Part shown: one piece after another, positions 25,515 to 39,268 of the stretch
Layout: every line of letters starts with the position of its first letter
Numbering within the stretch: the stretch's first letter is position 1
Origin: Stomorhina lunata
Taxonomy: Eukaryota; Arthropoda; Insecta; Diptera; Rhiniidae
Direction of reading: 5' to 3'
Length of the DNA: 64,000 nucleotides
Assembly (NCBI GenBank): GCA_933228675.1
Contig: OW121741.1
Coordinates: 55,859,310 to 55,923,309 of the forward strand
The notes under the pieces: model-generated
What the model was told of the DNA's origin: nothing
Seen by the model: the letters and a program-made list of their open reading frames with translations, nothing else
Databases searched by the model: none
Position numbers and translations under genes: made by a program

Positions 25515-28500
25515 GAACTGAACTAGAACTGAACTAGAACTGAACTAGAACTGAACTAGAACTGAACTAGAACTGAACTAGAACTGAACTAGAACTGAAC
25601 TAGAACTGAACTAGAACTGAACTAGAACTGAACTAGAACTGAACTAGAACTGAACTAGAACTGAACTAGAACTGAACTAGAACTGAACTAGAACTGAACT
25701 AGAACTGAACTAGAACTGAACTAGAACTGAACTAGAACTGAACTAGAACTGAACTAGAACTGAACTAGAACTGAACTGAACTAGAACTAGAACTGAACTA
25801 GAACTAGAACTGAACTAGAACTAGAACTGAACTAGAACTGAACTAGAACTGAACTAGAACTGAACTAGAACTGAACTAGAACTGAACTAGAACTGAACTA
25901 GAACTGAACTAGAACTGAACTAGAACTGAACTAGAACTGAACTAGAACTGAACTAGAACTGAACTAGAACTGAACTAGAACTGAACTAGAACTGAACTAG
26001 AACTGAACTAGAACTGAACTAGAACTAAACTAGAACTGAACTAGAACTGAACTAGAACTGAACTAGAACTGAACTAGAACTGAACTAGAACTGAACTAGA
26101 ACTGAACTAGAACTGAACTAGAACTGAACTAGAACTGAACTAGAACTGAACTAGAACTGAACTAGAACTGAACTAGAACTGAACTAGAACTGAACTAGAA
26201 CTGAACTAGAACTGAACTAGAACTGAACTAGAACTGAACTAGAACTGAACTAGAGCTGAACTAGAACTGAACTAGAACTGAACTAGAACTGAACTAGAAC
26301 TGAACTAGAACTGAACTAGAACTGAACTAGAACTGAACTAGAACTGAACTAGAACTGAACTAGAACTGAACTAGAACTGAACTAGAACTGAACTAGAACT
26401 GAACTAGAACTGAACTAGAACTGAACTAGAACTGAACTAGAACTAGAACTGAACTAGAACTGAACTAGAACTGAACTAGAACTGAACTAGAACTGAACTA
26501 GAACTGAACTAGAACTGAACTAGAACTGAACTAGAACTGAACTAGAACTGAACTAGAACTGAACTAGAACTGAACTAGAACTGAATTAGAACTGAACTAG
26601 AGCTGAACTAGAACTGAACTAGAACTGAACTAGAACTGAACTAGAACTGAACTAGAACTGAACTAGAACTGAACTAGAACTGAACTAGAACTGAACTAGA
26701 ACTGAACTAGAACTGAACTAGAGCTGAACTAGAACTGAACTAGAACTGAACTAGAACTGAACTAGAACTGAACTAGAACTGAACTAGAACTGAACTAGAA
26801 CTGAACTAGAACTGAACTAGAACTGAACTAGAACTGAACTAGAACTGAACTAGAACTGAACTAGAACTGAACTAGAACTGAACTAGAACTGAACTAGAAC
26901 TGAACTAGAACTGAACTAGAACTGAACTAGAACTGAACTAGAACTGAACTAGAACTGAACTAGAACTGAACTAGAACTGAACTAGAACTGAACTAGAACT
27001 GAACTAGAACTGAACTAGAACTGAACTAGAACTGAACTAGAACTGAACTAGAACTGAACTAGAACTGAACTAGAACTGAACTAGAACTGAACTAGAACTG
27101 AACTAGAACTGAACTAGAACTGAACTAGAACTGAACTAGAACTGAACTAGAACTGAACTAGAACTGAACTAGAACTGAACTAGAACTGAACTGAACTAGA
27201 ACTAGAACTGAACTAGAACTAGAACTGAACTAGAACTAGAACTGAACTAGAACTAGAACTGAACTAGAACTGAACTAGAACTGAACTAGAACTGAACTAG
27301 AACTGAACTAGAACTGAACTAGAACTGAACTAGAACTGAACTAGAACTGAACTAGAACTGAACTAGAACTGAACTAGAACTGAACTAGAACTGAACTAGA
27401 ACTGAACTAGAACTGAACTAGAACTGAACTAGAACTAAACTAGAACTGAACTAGAACTGAACTAGAACTGAACTAGAACTGAACTAGAACTGAACTAGAA
27501 CTGAACTAGAACTGAACTAGAACTGAACTAGAACTGAACTAGAACTGAACTAGAACTGAACTAGAACTGAACTAGAACTGAACTAGAACTGAACTAGAAC
27601 TGAACTAGAACTGAACTAGAACTGAACTAGAACTGAACTAGAACTGAACTAGAACTGAACTAGAGCTGAACTAGAACTGAACTAGAACTGAACTAGAACT
27701 GAACTAGAACTGAACTAGAACTGAACTAGAACTGAACTAGAACTGAACTAGAACTGAACTAGAACTGAACTAGAACTGAACTAGAACTGAACTAGAACTG
27801 AACTAGAACTGAACTAGAACTGAACTAGAACTGAACTAGAACTGAACTAGAACTGAACTAGAACTGAACTAGAACTGAACTAGAACTGAACTAGAACTGA
27901 ACTAGAACTGAACTAGAACTGAACTAGAACTGAACTAGAACTGAACTAGAACTGAACTAGAACTGAACTAGAACTGAACTAGAACTGAACTAGAACTGAA
28001 CTAGAACTGAACTAGAACTGAACTAGAACTGAACTAGAACTGAACTAGAACTGAACTAGAACTGAACTAGAACTGAACTAGAACTGAACTAGAACTGAAC
28101 TAGAACTGAACTAGAACTGAACTAGAACTGAACTAGAACTGAACTAGAACTGAACTAGAACTGAACTAGAACTGAACTAGAACTGAACTAGAACTGAACT
28201 AGAACTGAACTAGAACTGAACTAGAACTGAACTAGAACTGAACTAGAACTGAACTAGAACTGAACTAGAACTGAACTAGAACTGAACTAGAACTGAACTA
28301 GAACTGAACTAGAACTGAACTAGAACTGAACTAGAACTGAACTAGAACTGAACTAGAACTGAACTAGAACTGAACTAGAACTGAACTAGAACTGAACTAG
28401 AACTGAACTAGAACTGAACTAGAACTGAACTAGAACTGAACTAGAACTGAACTAGAACTGAACTAGAACTGAACTAGAACTGAACTAGAACTGAACTAGA

Positions 28501-28992
28501 ACTGAACTAGAACTGAACTAGAACTGAACTAGAACTGAACTAGAACTGAACTAGAACTGAACTAGAACTGAACTAGAACTGAACTAGAACTGAACTAGAA
28601 CTGAACTAGAACTGAACTAGAACTGAACTAGAACTGAACTAGAACTGAACTAGAACTGAACTAGAACTGAACTAGAACTGAACTAGAACTGAACTAGAAC
28701 TGAACTAGAACTGAACTAGAACTGAACTAGAACTGAACTAGAACTGAACTAGAACTGAACTAGAACTGAACTAGAACTAGAACTGAACTAGAACTGAACT
28801 AGAACTGAACTAGAACTGAACTAGAACTGAACTAGAACTGAACTAGAACTGAACTAGAACTGAACTAGAACTGAACTAGAACTGAACTAGAACTGAACTA
28901 GAACTGAACTAGAACTGAACTAGAACTGAACTAGAACTGAATTAGAACTGAACTAGAGCTGAACTAGAACTGAACTAGAACTGAACTAGAAC
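25515..28992. repeat. 11-bp satellite array, segment 3, including a possible empty site
   Basis: About 3.5 kb of monomers. Two cluster/AAAC/GAGCT cassettes are visible (25775/26025/26253 and 27190/27434/27665). Near 26441 a single 6-bp half-unit, then GAATTA (26583) and GAGCT (26600), reproduce the marker order found just before every insert, but here the satellite continues without any insert. The same markers recur before copy 3 (28770, 28938, 28955). Confidence 0.98.
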
Positions 28993-29341
28993 TTTTTTTT
29001 TTTTTTTTTTTATTTATTTATGAATTTTAATTTTTACAAGAGTGTTCTTAAATCTATTGATATAAGTTTTATATTGGTACAAAGATTTGAAAAGATCCCG
29101 CTAAGCCATTCGGCTTGTCAGCAGGATAGATTACAAATTAATATACAATACGCATTCATTGCGAACCTATAAAATATGTTTTTAATAGTTTTTTTCTTTT
29201 ATATATATTTTTTTCATTTATAATATTATTTGGAATTTTGTTAAATATAGTTGGAAGAGCAGCTCCTAAAGTACTCCGGCCGTACTCATTTTGGAACCTC
29301 TGAACTTTGTGTTTGCCTTGAGCTCGACTTCGTGTGTTGTA

Positions 29342-30013
29342 TTAATGATCTATAGTGTGCAAAAATCGACTGTCTTTATAAAACTCGTTCACTAATGTCA
29401 TGCGATAAATGCTGTTGATGTTGAGTAGTTTGAGTTGTGTTGCTATACTGGTGGTTTTGTTGATTTGTTGTTTTGTACGTGGTTGTATGTTCTGTTCTGT
29501 ATTACAACGATTCCTGATTTGTGTTGAATTGTGCTCGTTGTTGTTGATTGTTGTAGCATTGGAGGATGGTGTGTTATGTGTTGTATTGTTGATTATGTTG
29601 GTTGTTGAGTTGCTGCTCATTGTGTATATATTGTTGTTGATTCTGTGTAATGTTGAATTGTTGTTGGTATTTGTGTTGCACATGTTGCGTGCTGTATTAC
29701 ATACTGCTAAAGCGTTGTTGTTGGTTGGATTTATATTATCGATATACGTTTTGGAAAAGTTAAAGTTTTTTTGTAATATTTTTAGTATTTGGTTTTGCGT
29801 GTTTTGTAGTATCCTGCAATGCACTGAGCTTCCCCATGCTGAAATGCCGTGTCTTATGTGCGATTCTACCAATGAACAATAAACTTGTCTGATAACGCTA
29901 TATGTTGAGCAATAACTAAGGTGACAGATCATATATGCTGATTTTCTTAGTTTCTTCTGCAAGCTTTCCATATGTTCCTTCCATTTAAACCTGCTATCAA
30001 CTATAACTCCCAA
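29342..30013 (-). pseudogene. RT C-terminal region, copy 3, with nonsense change
   Basis: It ends at the TAA that replaces Glu 224 (base 29344), as in copies 2 and 4. The Asn/Thr-rich segment and the thumb region are unchanged. Confidence 0.85.
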
Positions 30014-30717
30014 GTATTTGTATGTACTGTTTCAATTATTGTGTTGCAGTTGTTGCATGCTATGTTTATGTTTTTTGTCTTTTTGTGTAGACATTCTGTA
30101 TTATGAAATAAGATATTTATGGGTATGTGAGCAAGATGTTTTGATCTAATATGCATTATTTTAGTTTTTTGTGCATTTATTACTAAGCCATTATCGTGGC
30201 ACCATTGGTTAGCTATATTAAGCTCCTTTTGCATATCTTCTATTGCTGACTGTAAATTGATATTTGAAACGACAATTGCTGTATCATCAGCATAAGCATA
30301 AGTTTTGCTATGTTCTAGGGTACTGAGTAGTTCATTAGCATAAATAATATATAGAATTGGACCCAATTTAGATCCCTGCGGAACTCCACAATCAATCGCT
30401 ATTTTATCACTTAATGTATTTTGTATCTTTACCTGATAGGATCTGCATTCTAGATAACTCTGGAACCAACATAGAGTGCTTCCTCTTATTCCGATCTTCT
30501 CCAGCATTTGTAGTAATTTGTTATGAGATAAAGTATCGAAAGCCTTGCTAAAGTCTATAAAAAGTGTTAGACAATGCATTCCTTTACTCGTGGTCATGTT
30601 GATGTGATTCGCAAAATCTCCCAATAATTTATTAATATTTTTTCCTTTTTGGAAACCGTATTGATTTTTGTTGATGATTTTGTATTTTTCTAAAAATGTT
30701 GTTAAACGTTTTACCAC
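30001..30717 (-). pseudogene. Reverse transcriptase core, copy 3
   Basis: RT palm fragment, identical in translation to copy 2, with intact YADD and GVPQGS motifs and the shared frame break at its 3' end. Confidence 0.9.
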
Positions 30718-30739
30718 TATCTCTTCTAATATCTTTTCA

Positions 30740-32911
30740 GAACTGAACTAGAACTGAACTAGAACTGAACTAGAACTGAACTAGAACTGAACTAGAACTG
30801 AACTAGAACTGAACTAGAACTGAACTAGAACTGAACTAGAACTGAACTAGAACTGAACTAGAACTGAACTAGAACTGAACTAGAACTGAACTAGAACTGA
30901 ACTAGAACTGAACTAGAACTGAACTAGAACTGAACTAGAACTGAACTAGAACTGAACTAGAACTGAACTAGAACTGAACTAGAACTGAACTAGAACTGAA
31001 CTAGAACTGAACTAGAACTGAACTAGAACTGAACTAGAACTGAACTAGAACTGAACTGAACTGAACTAGAACTAGAACTGAACTAGAACTAGAACTGAAC
31101 TAGAACTAGAACTGAACTAGAACTGAACTAGAACTGAACTAGAACTGAACTAGAACTGAACTAGAACTGAACTAGAACTGAACTAGAACTGAACTAGAAC
31201 TGAACTAGAACTGAACTAGAACTGAACTAGAACTGAACTAGAACTGAACTAGAACTGAACTAGAACTGAACTAGAACTGAACTAGAACTGAACTAGAACT
31301 GAACTAGAACTGAACTAGAACTAAACTAGAACTGAACTAGAACTGAACTAGAACTGAACTAGAACTGAACTAGAACTGAACTAGAACTGAACTAGAACTG
31401 AACTAGAACTGAACTAGAACTGAACTAGAACTGAACTAGAACTGAACTAGAACTGAACTAGAACTGAACTAGAACTGAACTAGAACTGAACTAGAACTGA
31501 ACTAGAACTGAACTAGAACTGAACTAGAACTGAACTAGAACTGAACTAGAACTGAACTAGAACTGAACTAGAGCTGAACTAGAACTGAACTAGAACTGAA
31601 CTAGAACTGAACTAGAACTGAACTAGAACTGAACTAGAACTGAACTAGAACTGAACTAGAACTGAACTAGAACTGAACTAGAACTGAACTAGAACTGAAC
31701 TAGAACTGAACTAGAACTGAACTAGAACTGAACTAGAACTGAACTAGAACTGAACTAGAACTGAACTAGAACTGAACTAGAACTGAACTAGAACTGAACT
31801 AGAACTGAACTAGAACTGAACTAGAACTGAACTAGAACTGAACTAGAACTGAACTAGAACTGAACTAGAACTGAACTAGAACTGAACTAGAACTGAACTA
31901 GAACTGAACTAGAACTGAACTAGAACTGAACTAGAACTGAACTAGAACTGAACTAGAACTGAACTAGAACTGAACTAGAACTGAACTAGAACTGAACTAG
32001 AACTGAACTAGAACTGAACTAGAACTGAACTAGAACTGAACTAGAACTGAACTAGAACTGAACTAGAACTGAACTAGAACTGAACTAGAACTGAACTAGA
32101 ACTGAACTAGAACTGAACTAGAACTGAACTAGAACTGAACTAGAACTGAACTAGAACTGAACTAGAACTGAACTAGAACTGAACTAGAACTGAACTAGAA
32201 CTGAACTAGAACTGAACTAGAACTGAACTAGAACTGAACTAGAACTGAACTAGAACTGAACTAGAACTGAACTAGAACTGAACTAGAACTGAACTAGAAC
32301 TGAACTAGAACTGAACTAGAACTGAACTAGAACTGAACTAGAACTGAACTAGAACTGAACTAGAACTGAACTAGAACTGAACTAGAACTGAACTAGAACT
32401 GAACTAGAACTGAACTAGAACTGAACTAGAACTGAACTAGAACTGAACTAGAACTGAACTAGAACTGAACTAGAACTGAACTAGAACTGAACTAGAACTG
32501 AACTAGAACTGAACTAGAACTGAACTAGAACTGAACTAGAACTGAACTAGAACTGAACTAGAACTGAACTAGAACTGAACTAGAACTGAACTAGAACTGA
32601 ACTAGAACTGAACTAGAACTGAACTAGAACTGAACTAGAACTGAACTAGAACTGAACTAGAACTGAACTAGAACTGAACTAGAACTGAACTAGAACTGAA
32701 CTAGAACTGAACTAGAACTGAACTAGAACTAGAACTGAACTAGAACTGAACTAGAACTGAACTAGAACTGAACTAGAACTGAACTAGAACTGAACTAGAA
32801 CTGAACTAGAACTGAACTAGAACTGAACTAGAACTGAACTAGAACTGAACTAGAACTGAATTAGAACTGAACTAGAGCTGAACTAGAACTGAACTAGAAC
32901 TGAACTAGAAC
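30740..32911. repeat. 11-bp satellite array, segment 4
   Basis: The shortest inter-insert segment (about 2.17 kb). It shows a minimal set of markers: a half-unit cluster with three 5-bp half-units (near 31058-31120), AAAC (31320), GAGCT (31570), a single 6-bp half-unit (32725), GAATTA (near 32860) and GAGCT (near 32875) before copy 4. This may be the simplest form of the higher-order unit. Confidence 0.98.
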
Positions 32912-33262
32912 TTTTTTTTTTTTTTTTTTTTTATTTATTTATGAATTTTAATTTTTACAAGAGTGTTCTTAAATCTATTGATATAAGTTTTATATTGGTA
33001 CAAAGATTTGAAAAGATCCCGCTAAGCCATTCGGCTTGTCAGCAGGATAGATTACAAATTAATATACAATACGCATTCATTGCGAACCTATAAAATATGT
33101 TTTTAATAGTTTTTTTCTTTTATATATATTTTTTTCATTTATAATATTATTTGGAATTTTGTTAAATATAGTTGGAAGAGCAGCTCCTAAAGTACTCCGG
33201 CCGTACTCATTTTGGAACCTCTGAACTTTGTGTTTGCCTTGAGCTCGACTTCGTGTGTTGTA

Positions 33263-33934
33263 TTAATGATCTATAGTGTGCAAAAATCGACTGTCTTTAT
33301 AAAACTCGTTCACTAATGTCATGCGATAAATGCTGTTGATGTTGAGTAGTTTGAGTTGTGTTGCTATACTGGTGGTTTTGTTGATTTGTTGTTTTGTACG
33401 TGGTTGTATGTTCTGTTCTGTATTACAACGATTCCTGATTTGTGTTGAATTGTGCTCGTTGTTGTTGATTGTTGTAGCATTGGAGGATGGTGTGTTATGT
33501 GTTGTATTGTTGATTATGTTGGTTGTTGAGTTGCTGCTCATTGTGTATATATTGTTGTTGATTCTGTGTAATGTTGAATTGTTGTTGGTATTTGTGTTGC
33601 ACATGTTGCGTGCTGTATTACATACTGCTAAAGCGTTGTTGTTGGTTGGATTTATATTATCGATATACGTTTTGGAAAAGTTAAAGTTTTTTTGTAATAT
33701 TTTTAGTATTTGGTTTTGCGTGTTTTGTAGTATCCTGCAATGCACTGAGCTTCCCCATGCTGAAATGCCGTGTCTTATGTGCGATTCTACCAATGAACAA
33801 TAAACTTGTCTGATAACGCTATATGTTGAGCAATAACTAAGGTGACAGATCATATATGCTGATTTTCTTAGTTTCTTCTGCAAGCTTTCCATATGTTCCT
33901 TCCATTTAAACCTGCTATCAACTATAACTCCCAA
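33263..33934 (-). pseudogene. RT C-terminal region, copy 4, with nonsense change
   Basis: It is truncated at the same TAA (base 33265) as copies 2 and 3, which groups these three adjacent copies as a subfamily. Confidence 0.85.
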
Positions 33935-34638
33935 GTATTTGTATGTACTGTTTCAATTATTGTGTTGCAGTTGTTGCATGCTATGTTTATGTTTTTTGTC
34001 TTTTTGTGTAGACATTCTGTATTATGAAATAAGATATTTATGGGTATGTGAGCAAGATGTTTTGATCTAATATGCATTATTTTAGTTTTTTGTGCATTTA
34101 TTACTAAGCCATTATCGTGGCACCATTGGTTAGCTATATTAAGCTCCTTTTGCATATCTTCTATTGCTGACTGTAAATTGATATTTGAAACGACAATTGC
34201 TGTATCATCAGCATAAGCATAAGTTTTGCTATGTTCTAGGGTACTGAGTAGTTCATTAGCATAAATAATATATAGAATTGGACCCAATTTAGATCCCTGC
34301 GGAACTCCACAATCAATCGCTATTTTATCACTTAATGTATTTTGTATCTTTAACTGATAGGATCTGCATTCTAGATAACTCTGGAACCAACATAGAGTGC
34401 TTCCTCTTATTCCGATCTTCTCCAGCATTTGTAGTAATTTGTTATGAGATAAAGTATCGAAAGCCTTGCTAAAGTCTATAAAAAGTGTTAGACAATGCAT
34501 TCCTTTACTCGTGGTCATGTTGATGTGATTCGCAAAATCTCCCAATAATTTATTAATATTTTTTCCTTTTTGGAAACCGTATTGATTTTTGTTGATGATT
34601 TTGTATTTTTCTAAAAATGTTGTTAAACGTTTTACCAC
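33922..34638 (-). pseudogene. Reverse transcriptase core, copy 4
   Basis: RT palm fragment with one private change, Val to Leu in the SYQLKIQN block (near 34352; the other copies read SYQVKIQN). The catalytic motifs are intact. Confidence 0.9.
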
Positions 34639-34660
34639 TATCTCTTCTAATATCTTTTCA

Positions 34661-37600
34661 GAACTGAACTAGAACTGAACTAGAACTGAACTAGAACTGA
34701 ACTAGAACTGAACTAGAACTGAACTAGAACTGAACTAGAACTGAACTAGAACTGAACTAGAACTGAACTAGAACTGAACTAGAACTGAACTAGAACTGAA
34801 CTAGAACTGAACTAGAACTGAACTAGAACTGAACTAGAACTGAACTAGAACTGAACTAGAACTGAACTAGAACTGAACTAGAACTGAACTAGAACTGAAC
34901 TAGAACTGAACTAGAACTGAACTAGAACTGAACTAGAACTGAACTAGAACTGAACTAGAACTGAACTAGAACTGAACTAGAACTGAACTAGAACTGAACT
35001 AGAACTGAACTAGAACTGAACTAGAACTGAACTAGAACTGAACTAGAACTGAACTAGAACTGAACTAGAACTGAACTAGAACTGAACTAGAACTGAACTA
35101 GAACTGAACTAGAACTGAACTAGAACTGAACTAGAACTGAACTAGAACTGAACTAGAACTGAACTAGAACTGAACTAGAACTGAACTAGAACTGAACTAG
35201 AACTGAACTAGAACTGAACTAGAACTGAACTAGAACTGAACTAGAACTGAACTAGAACTGAACTAGAACTGAACTAGAACTGAACTAGAACTGAACTAGA
35301 ACTGAACTAGAACTGAACTAGAACTGAACTAGAACTGAACTAGAACCGAACTAGAACTGAACTAGAACTGAACTAGAACTGAACTAGAACTGAACTAGAA
35401 CTGAACTAGAACTAGAACTGAACTAGAACTAGAACTGAACTAGAACTAGAACTGAACTAGAACTGAACTAGAACTGAACTAGAACTGAACTAGAACTGAA
35501 CTAGAACTGAACTAGAACTGAACTAGAACTGAACTAGAACTGAACTAGAACTGAACTAGAACTGAACTAGAACTGAACTAGAACTGAACTAGAACTGAAC
35601 TAGAACTGAACTAGAACTGAACTAGAACTGAACTAGAACTGAACTAGAACTGAACTAGAACTGAACTAGAACTGAACTAGAACTGAACTAGAACTGAACT
35701 AGAACTGAACTAGAACTAAACTAGAACTGAACTAGAACTGAACTAGAACTGAACTAGAACTGAACTAGAACTGAACTAGAACTGAACTAGAACTGAACTA
35801 GAACTGAACTAGAACTGAACTAGAACTGAACTAGAACTGAACTAGAACTGAACTAGAACTGAACTAGAACTGAACTAGAACTGAACTAGAACTGAACTAG
35901 AACTGAACTAGAACTGAACTAGAACTGAACTAGAACTGAACTAGAACTGAACTAGAACTGAACTAGAACTGAACTAGAACTGAACTAGAACTGAACTAGA
36001 ACTGAACTAGAACTGAACTAGAACTGAACTAGAACTGAACTAGAGCTGAACTAGAACTGAACTAGAACTGAACTAGAACTGAACTAGAACTGAACTAGAA
36101 CTGAACTAGAACTGAACTAGAACTGAACTAGAACTGAACTAGAACTGAACTAGAACTGAACTAGAACTGAACTAGAACTGAACTAGAACTGAACTAGAAC
36201 TGAACTAGAACTGAACTAGAACTGAACTAGAACTGAACTAGAACTGAACTAGAACTGAACTAGAACTGAACTAGAACTGAACTAGAACTGAACTAGAACT
36301 GAACTAGAACTGAACTAGAACTGAACTAGAACTGAACTAGAACTGAACTAGAACTGAACTAGAACTGAACTAGAACTGAACTAGAACTGAACTAGAACTG
36401 AACTAGAACTGAACTAGAACTGAACTAGAACTGAACTAGAACTGAACTAGAACTGAACTAGAACTGAACTAGAACTGAACTAGAACTGAACTAGAACTGA
36501 ACTAGAACTGAACTAGAACTGAACTAGAACTGAACTAGAACTGAACTAGAACTGAACTAGAACTGAACTAGAACTGAACTAGAACTGAACTAGAACTGAA
36601 CTAGAACTGAACTAGAACTGAACTAGAACTGAACTAGAACTGAACTAGAACTGAACTAGAACTGAACTAGAACTGAACTAGAACTGAACTAGAACTGAAC
36701 TAGAACTGAACTAGAACTGAACTAGAACTGAACTAGAACTGAACTAGAACTGAACTAGAACTGAACTAGAACTGAACTAGAACTGAACTAGAACTGAACT
36801 AGAACTGAACTAGAACTGAACTAGAACTGAACTAGAACTGAACTAGAACTGAACTAGAACTAGAACTGAACTAGAACTAGAACTGAACTAGAACTAGAAC
36901 TGAACTAGAACTAGAACTGAACTAGAACTAGAACTGAACTAGAACTGAACTAGAACTAGAACTGAACTAGAACTGAACTAGAACTAGAACTGAACTAGAA
37001 CTAGAACTGAACTAGAACTGAACTAGAACTGAACTAGAACTGAACTAGAACTGAACTAGAACTGAACTAGAACTGAACTAGAACTGAACTAGAACTGAAC
37101 TAGAACTGAACTAGAACTGAACTAGAACTGAACTAGAACTGAACTAGAACTGAACTAGAACTGAACTAGAACTGAACTAGAACTGAACTAGAACTGAACT
37201 AGAACTGAACTAGAACTGAACTAGAACTGAACTAGAACTGAACTAGAACTGAACTAGAACTGAACTAGAACTGAACTAGAACTGAACTAGAACTGAACTA
37301 GAACTGAACTAGAACTGAACTAGAACTGAACTAGAACTGAACTAGAACTGAACTAGAACTGAACTAGAACTGAACTAGAACTGAACTAGAACTGAACTAG
37401 AACTGAACTAGAACTGAACTAGAACTGAACTAGAACTGAACTAGAACTGAACTAGAACTGAACTAGAACTGAACTAGAACTGAACTAGAACTGAACTAGA
37501 ACTGAACTAGAACTGAACTAGAACTGAACTAGAACTGAACTAGAACTGAACTAGAACTGAACTAGAACTGAACTAGAACTGAACTAGAACTGAACTAGAA

Positions 37601-38246
37601 CTGAACTAGAACTGAACTAGAACTGAACTAGAACTGAACTAGAACTGAACTAGAACTGAACTAGAACTGAACTAGAACTGAACTAGAACTAGAACTGAAC
37701 TAGAACTGAACTAGAACTGAACTAGAACTGAACTAGAACTGAACTAGAACTGAACTAGAACTGAACTAGAACTGAACTAGAACTGAACTAGAACTGAACT
37801 AGAACTGAACTAGAACTGAACTAGAACTGAACTAGAACTGAACTAGAACTGAACTAGAACTGAACTAGAACTGAACTAGAACTGAACTAGAACTGAACTA
37901 GAACTGAACTAGAACTGAACTAGAACTGAACTAGAACTGAACTAGAACTGAACTAGAACTGAACTAGAACTGAACTAGAACTGAACTAGAACTGAACTAG
38001 AACTGAACTAGAACTGAACTAGAACTGAACTAGAACTGAACTAGAACTGAACTAGAACTGAACTAGAACTAGAACTGAACTAGAACTAGAACTGAACTAG
38101 AACTGAACTAGAACTGAACTAGAACTGAACTAGAACTGAACTAGAACTGAACTAGAACTGAACTAGAACTGAACTAGAACTGAATTAGAACTGAACTAGA
38201 GCTGAACTAGAACTGAACTAGAACTGAACTAGAACTGAACTAGAAC
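34661..38246. repeat. 11-bp satellite array, segment 5
   Basis: About 3.6 kb of monomers. It has half-unit clusters near 35405-35455 and a dense one at 36856-36995, an AAAC variant (35717), a GAGCT variant (36044), a lone GAACC variant (near 35344), and the GAATTA (38182) and GAGCT (38201) pair before copy 5. Confidence 0.98.
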
Positions 38247-38410
38247 TTTTTTTTTTTTTTTTTTTTATTTATTTATGAATTTTAATTTTTACAAGAGTGT
38301 TCTTAAATCTATTGATATAAGTTTTATATTGGTACAAAGATTTGAAAAGATCCCGCTAAGCCATTCGGCTTGTCAGCAGGATAGATTACAAATTAATATA
38401 CAATACGCAT

Positions 38411-39268
38411 TCATTGCGAACCTATAAAATATGTTTTTAATAGTTTTTTTCTTTTATATATATTTTTTTCATTTATAATATTATTTGGAATTTTGTTAAA
38501 TATAGTTGGAAGAGCAGCTCCTAAAGTACTCCGGCCGTACTCATTTTGGAACCTCTGAACTTTGTGTTTGCCTTGAGCTCGACTTCGTGTGTTGTATTCA
38601 TGATCTATAGTGTGCAAAAATCGACTGTCTTTATAAAACTCGTTCACTAATGTCATGCGATAAATGCTGTTGATGTTGAGTAGTTTGAGTTGTGTTGCTA
38701 TACTGGTGGTTTTGTTGATTTGTTGTTTTGTACGTGGTTGTATGTTCTGTTCTGTATTACAACGATTCCTGATTTGTGTTGAATTGTGCTCGTTGTTGTT
38801 GATTGTTGTAGCATTGGAGGATGGTGTGTTATGTGTTGTATTGTTGATTATGTTGGTTGTTGAGTTGCTGCTCATTGTGTATATATTGTTGTTGATTCTG
38901 TGTAATGTTGAATTGTTGTTGGTATTTGTGTTGCACATGTTGCGTGCTGTATTACATACTGCTAAAGCGTTGTTGTTGGTTGGATTTATATTATCGATAT
39001 ACGTTTTGGAAAAGTTAAAGTTTTTTTGTAATATTTTTAGTATTTGGTTTTGCGTGTTTTGTAGTATCCTGCAATGCACTGAGCTTCCCCATGCTGAAAT
39101 GCCGTGTCTTATGTGCGATTCTACCAATGAACAATAAACTTGTCTGATAACGCTATATGTTGAGCAATAACTAAGGTGACAGATCATATATGCTGATTTT
39201 CTTAGTTTCTTCTGCAAGCTTTCCATATGTTCCTTCCATTTAAACCTGCTATCAACTATAACTCCCAA
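38411..39268 (-). pseudogene. RT C-terminal region, copy 5, long form
   Basis: It keeps Glu 224 and the full 285-residue frame, as copy 1 does, so it lies outside the nonsense subfamily. The C-terminal block STLGAALPTIFNKIPNN is intact. Confidence 0.85.

Larger units (their letters stand above)
28993..30739 (-). mobile_element. 5'-truncated CR1-type RT fragment, copy 3
   Basis: Same junctions, with a 19-T run (28993-29011). The internal sequence appears identical to copy 2 by eye. Confidence 0.95.
32912..34660 (-). mobile_element. 5'-truncated CR1-type RT fragment, copy 4
   Basis: Same junctions, with the longest T run (21, 32912-32932). Confidence 0.95.
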
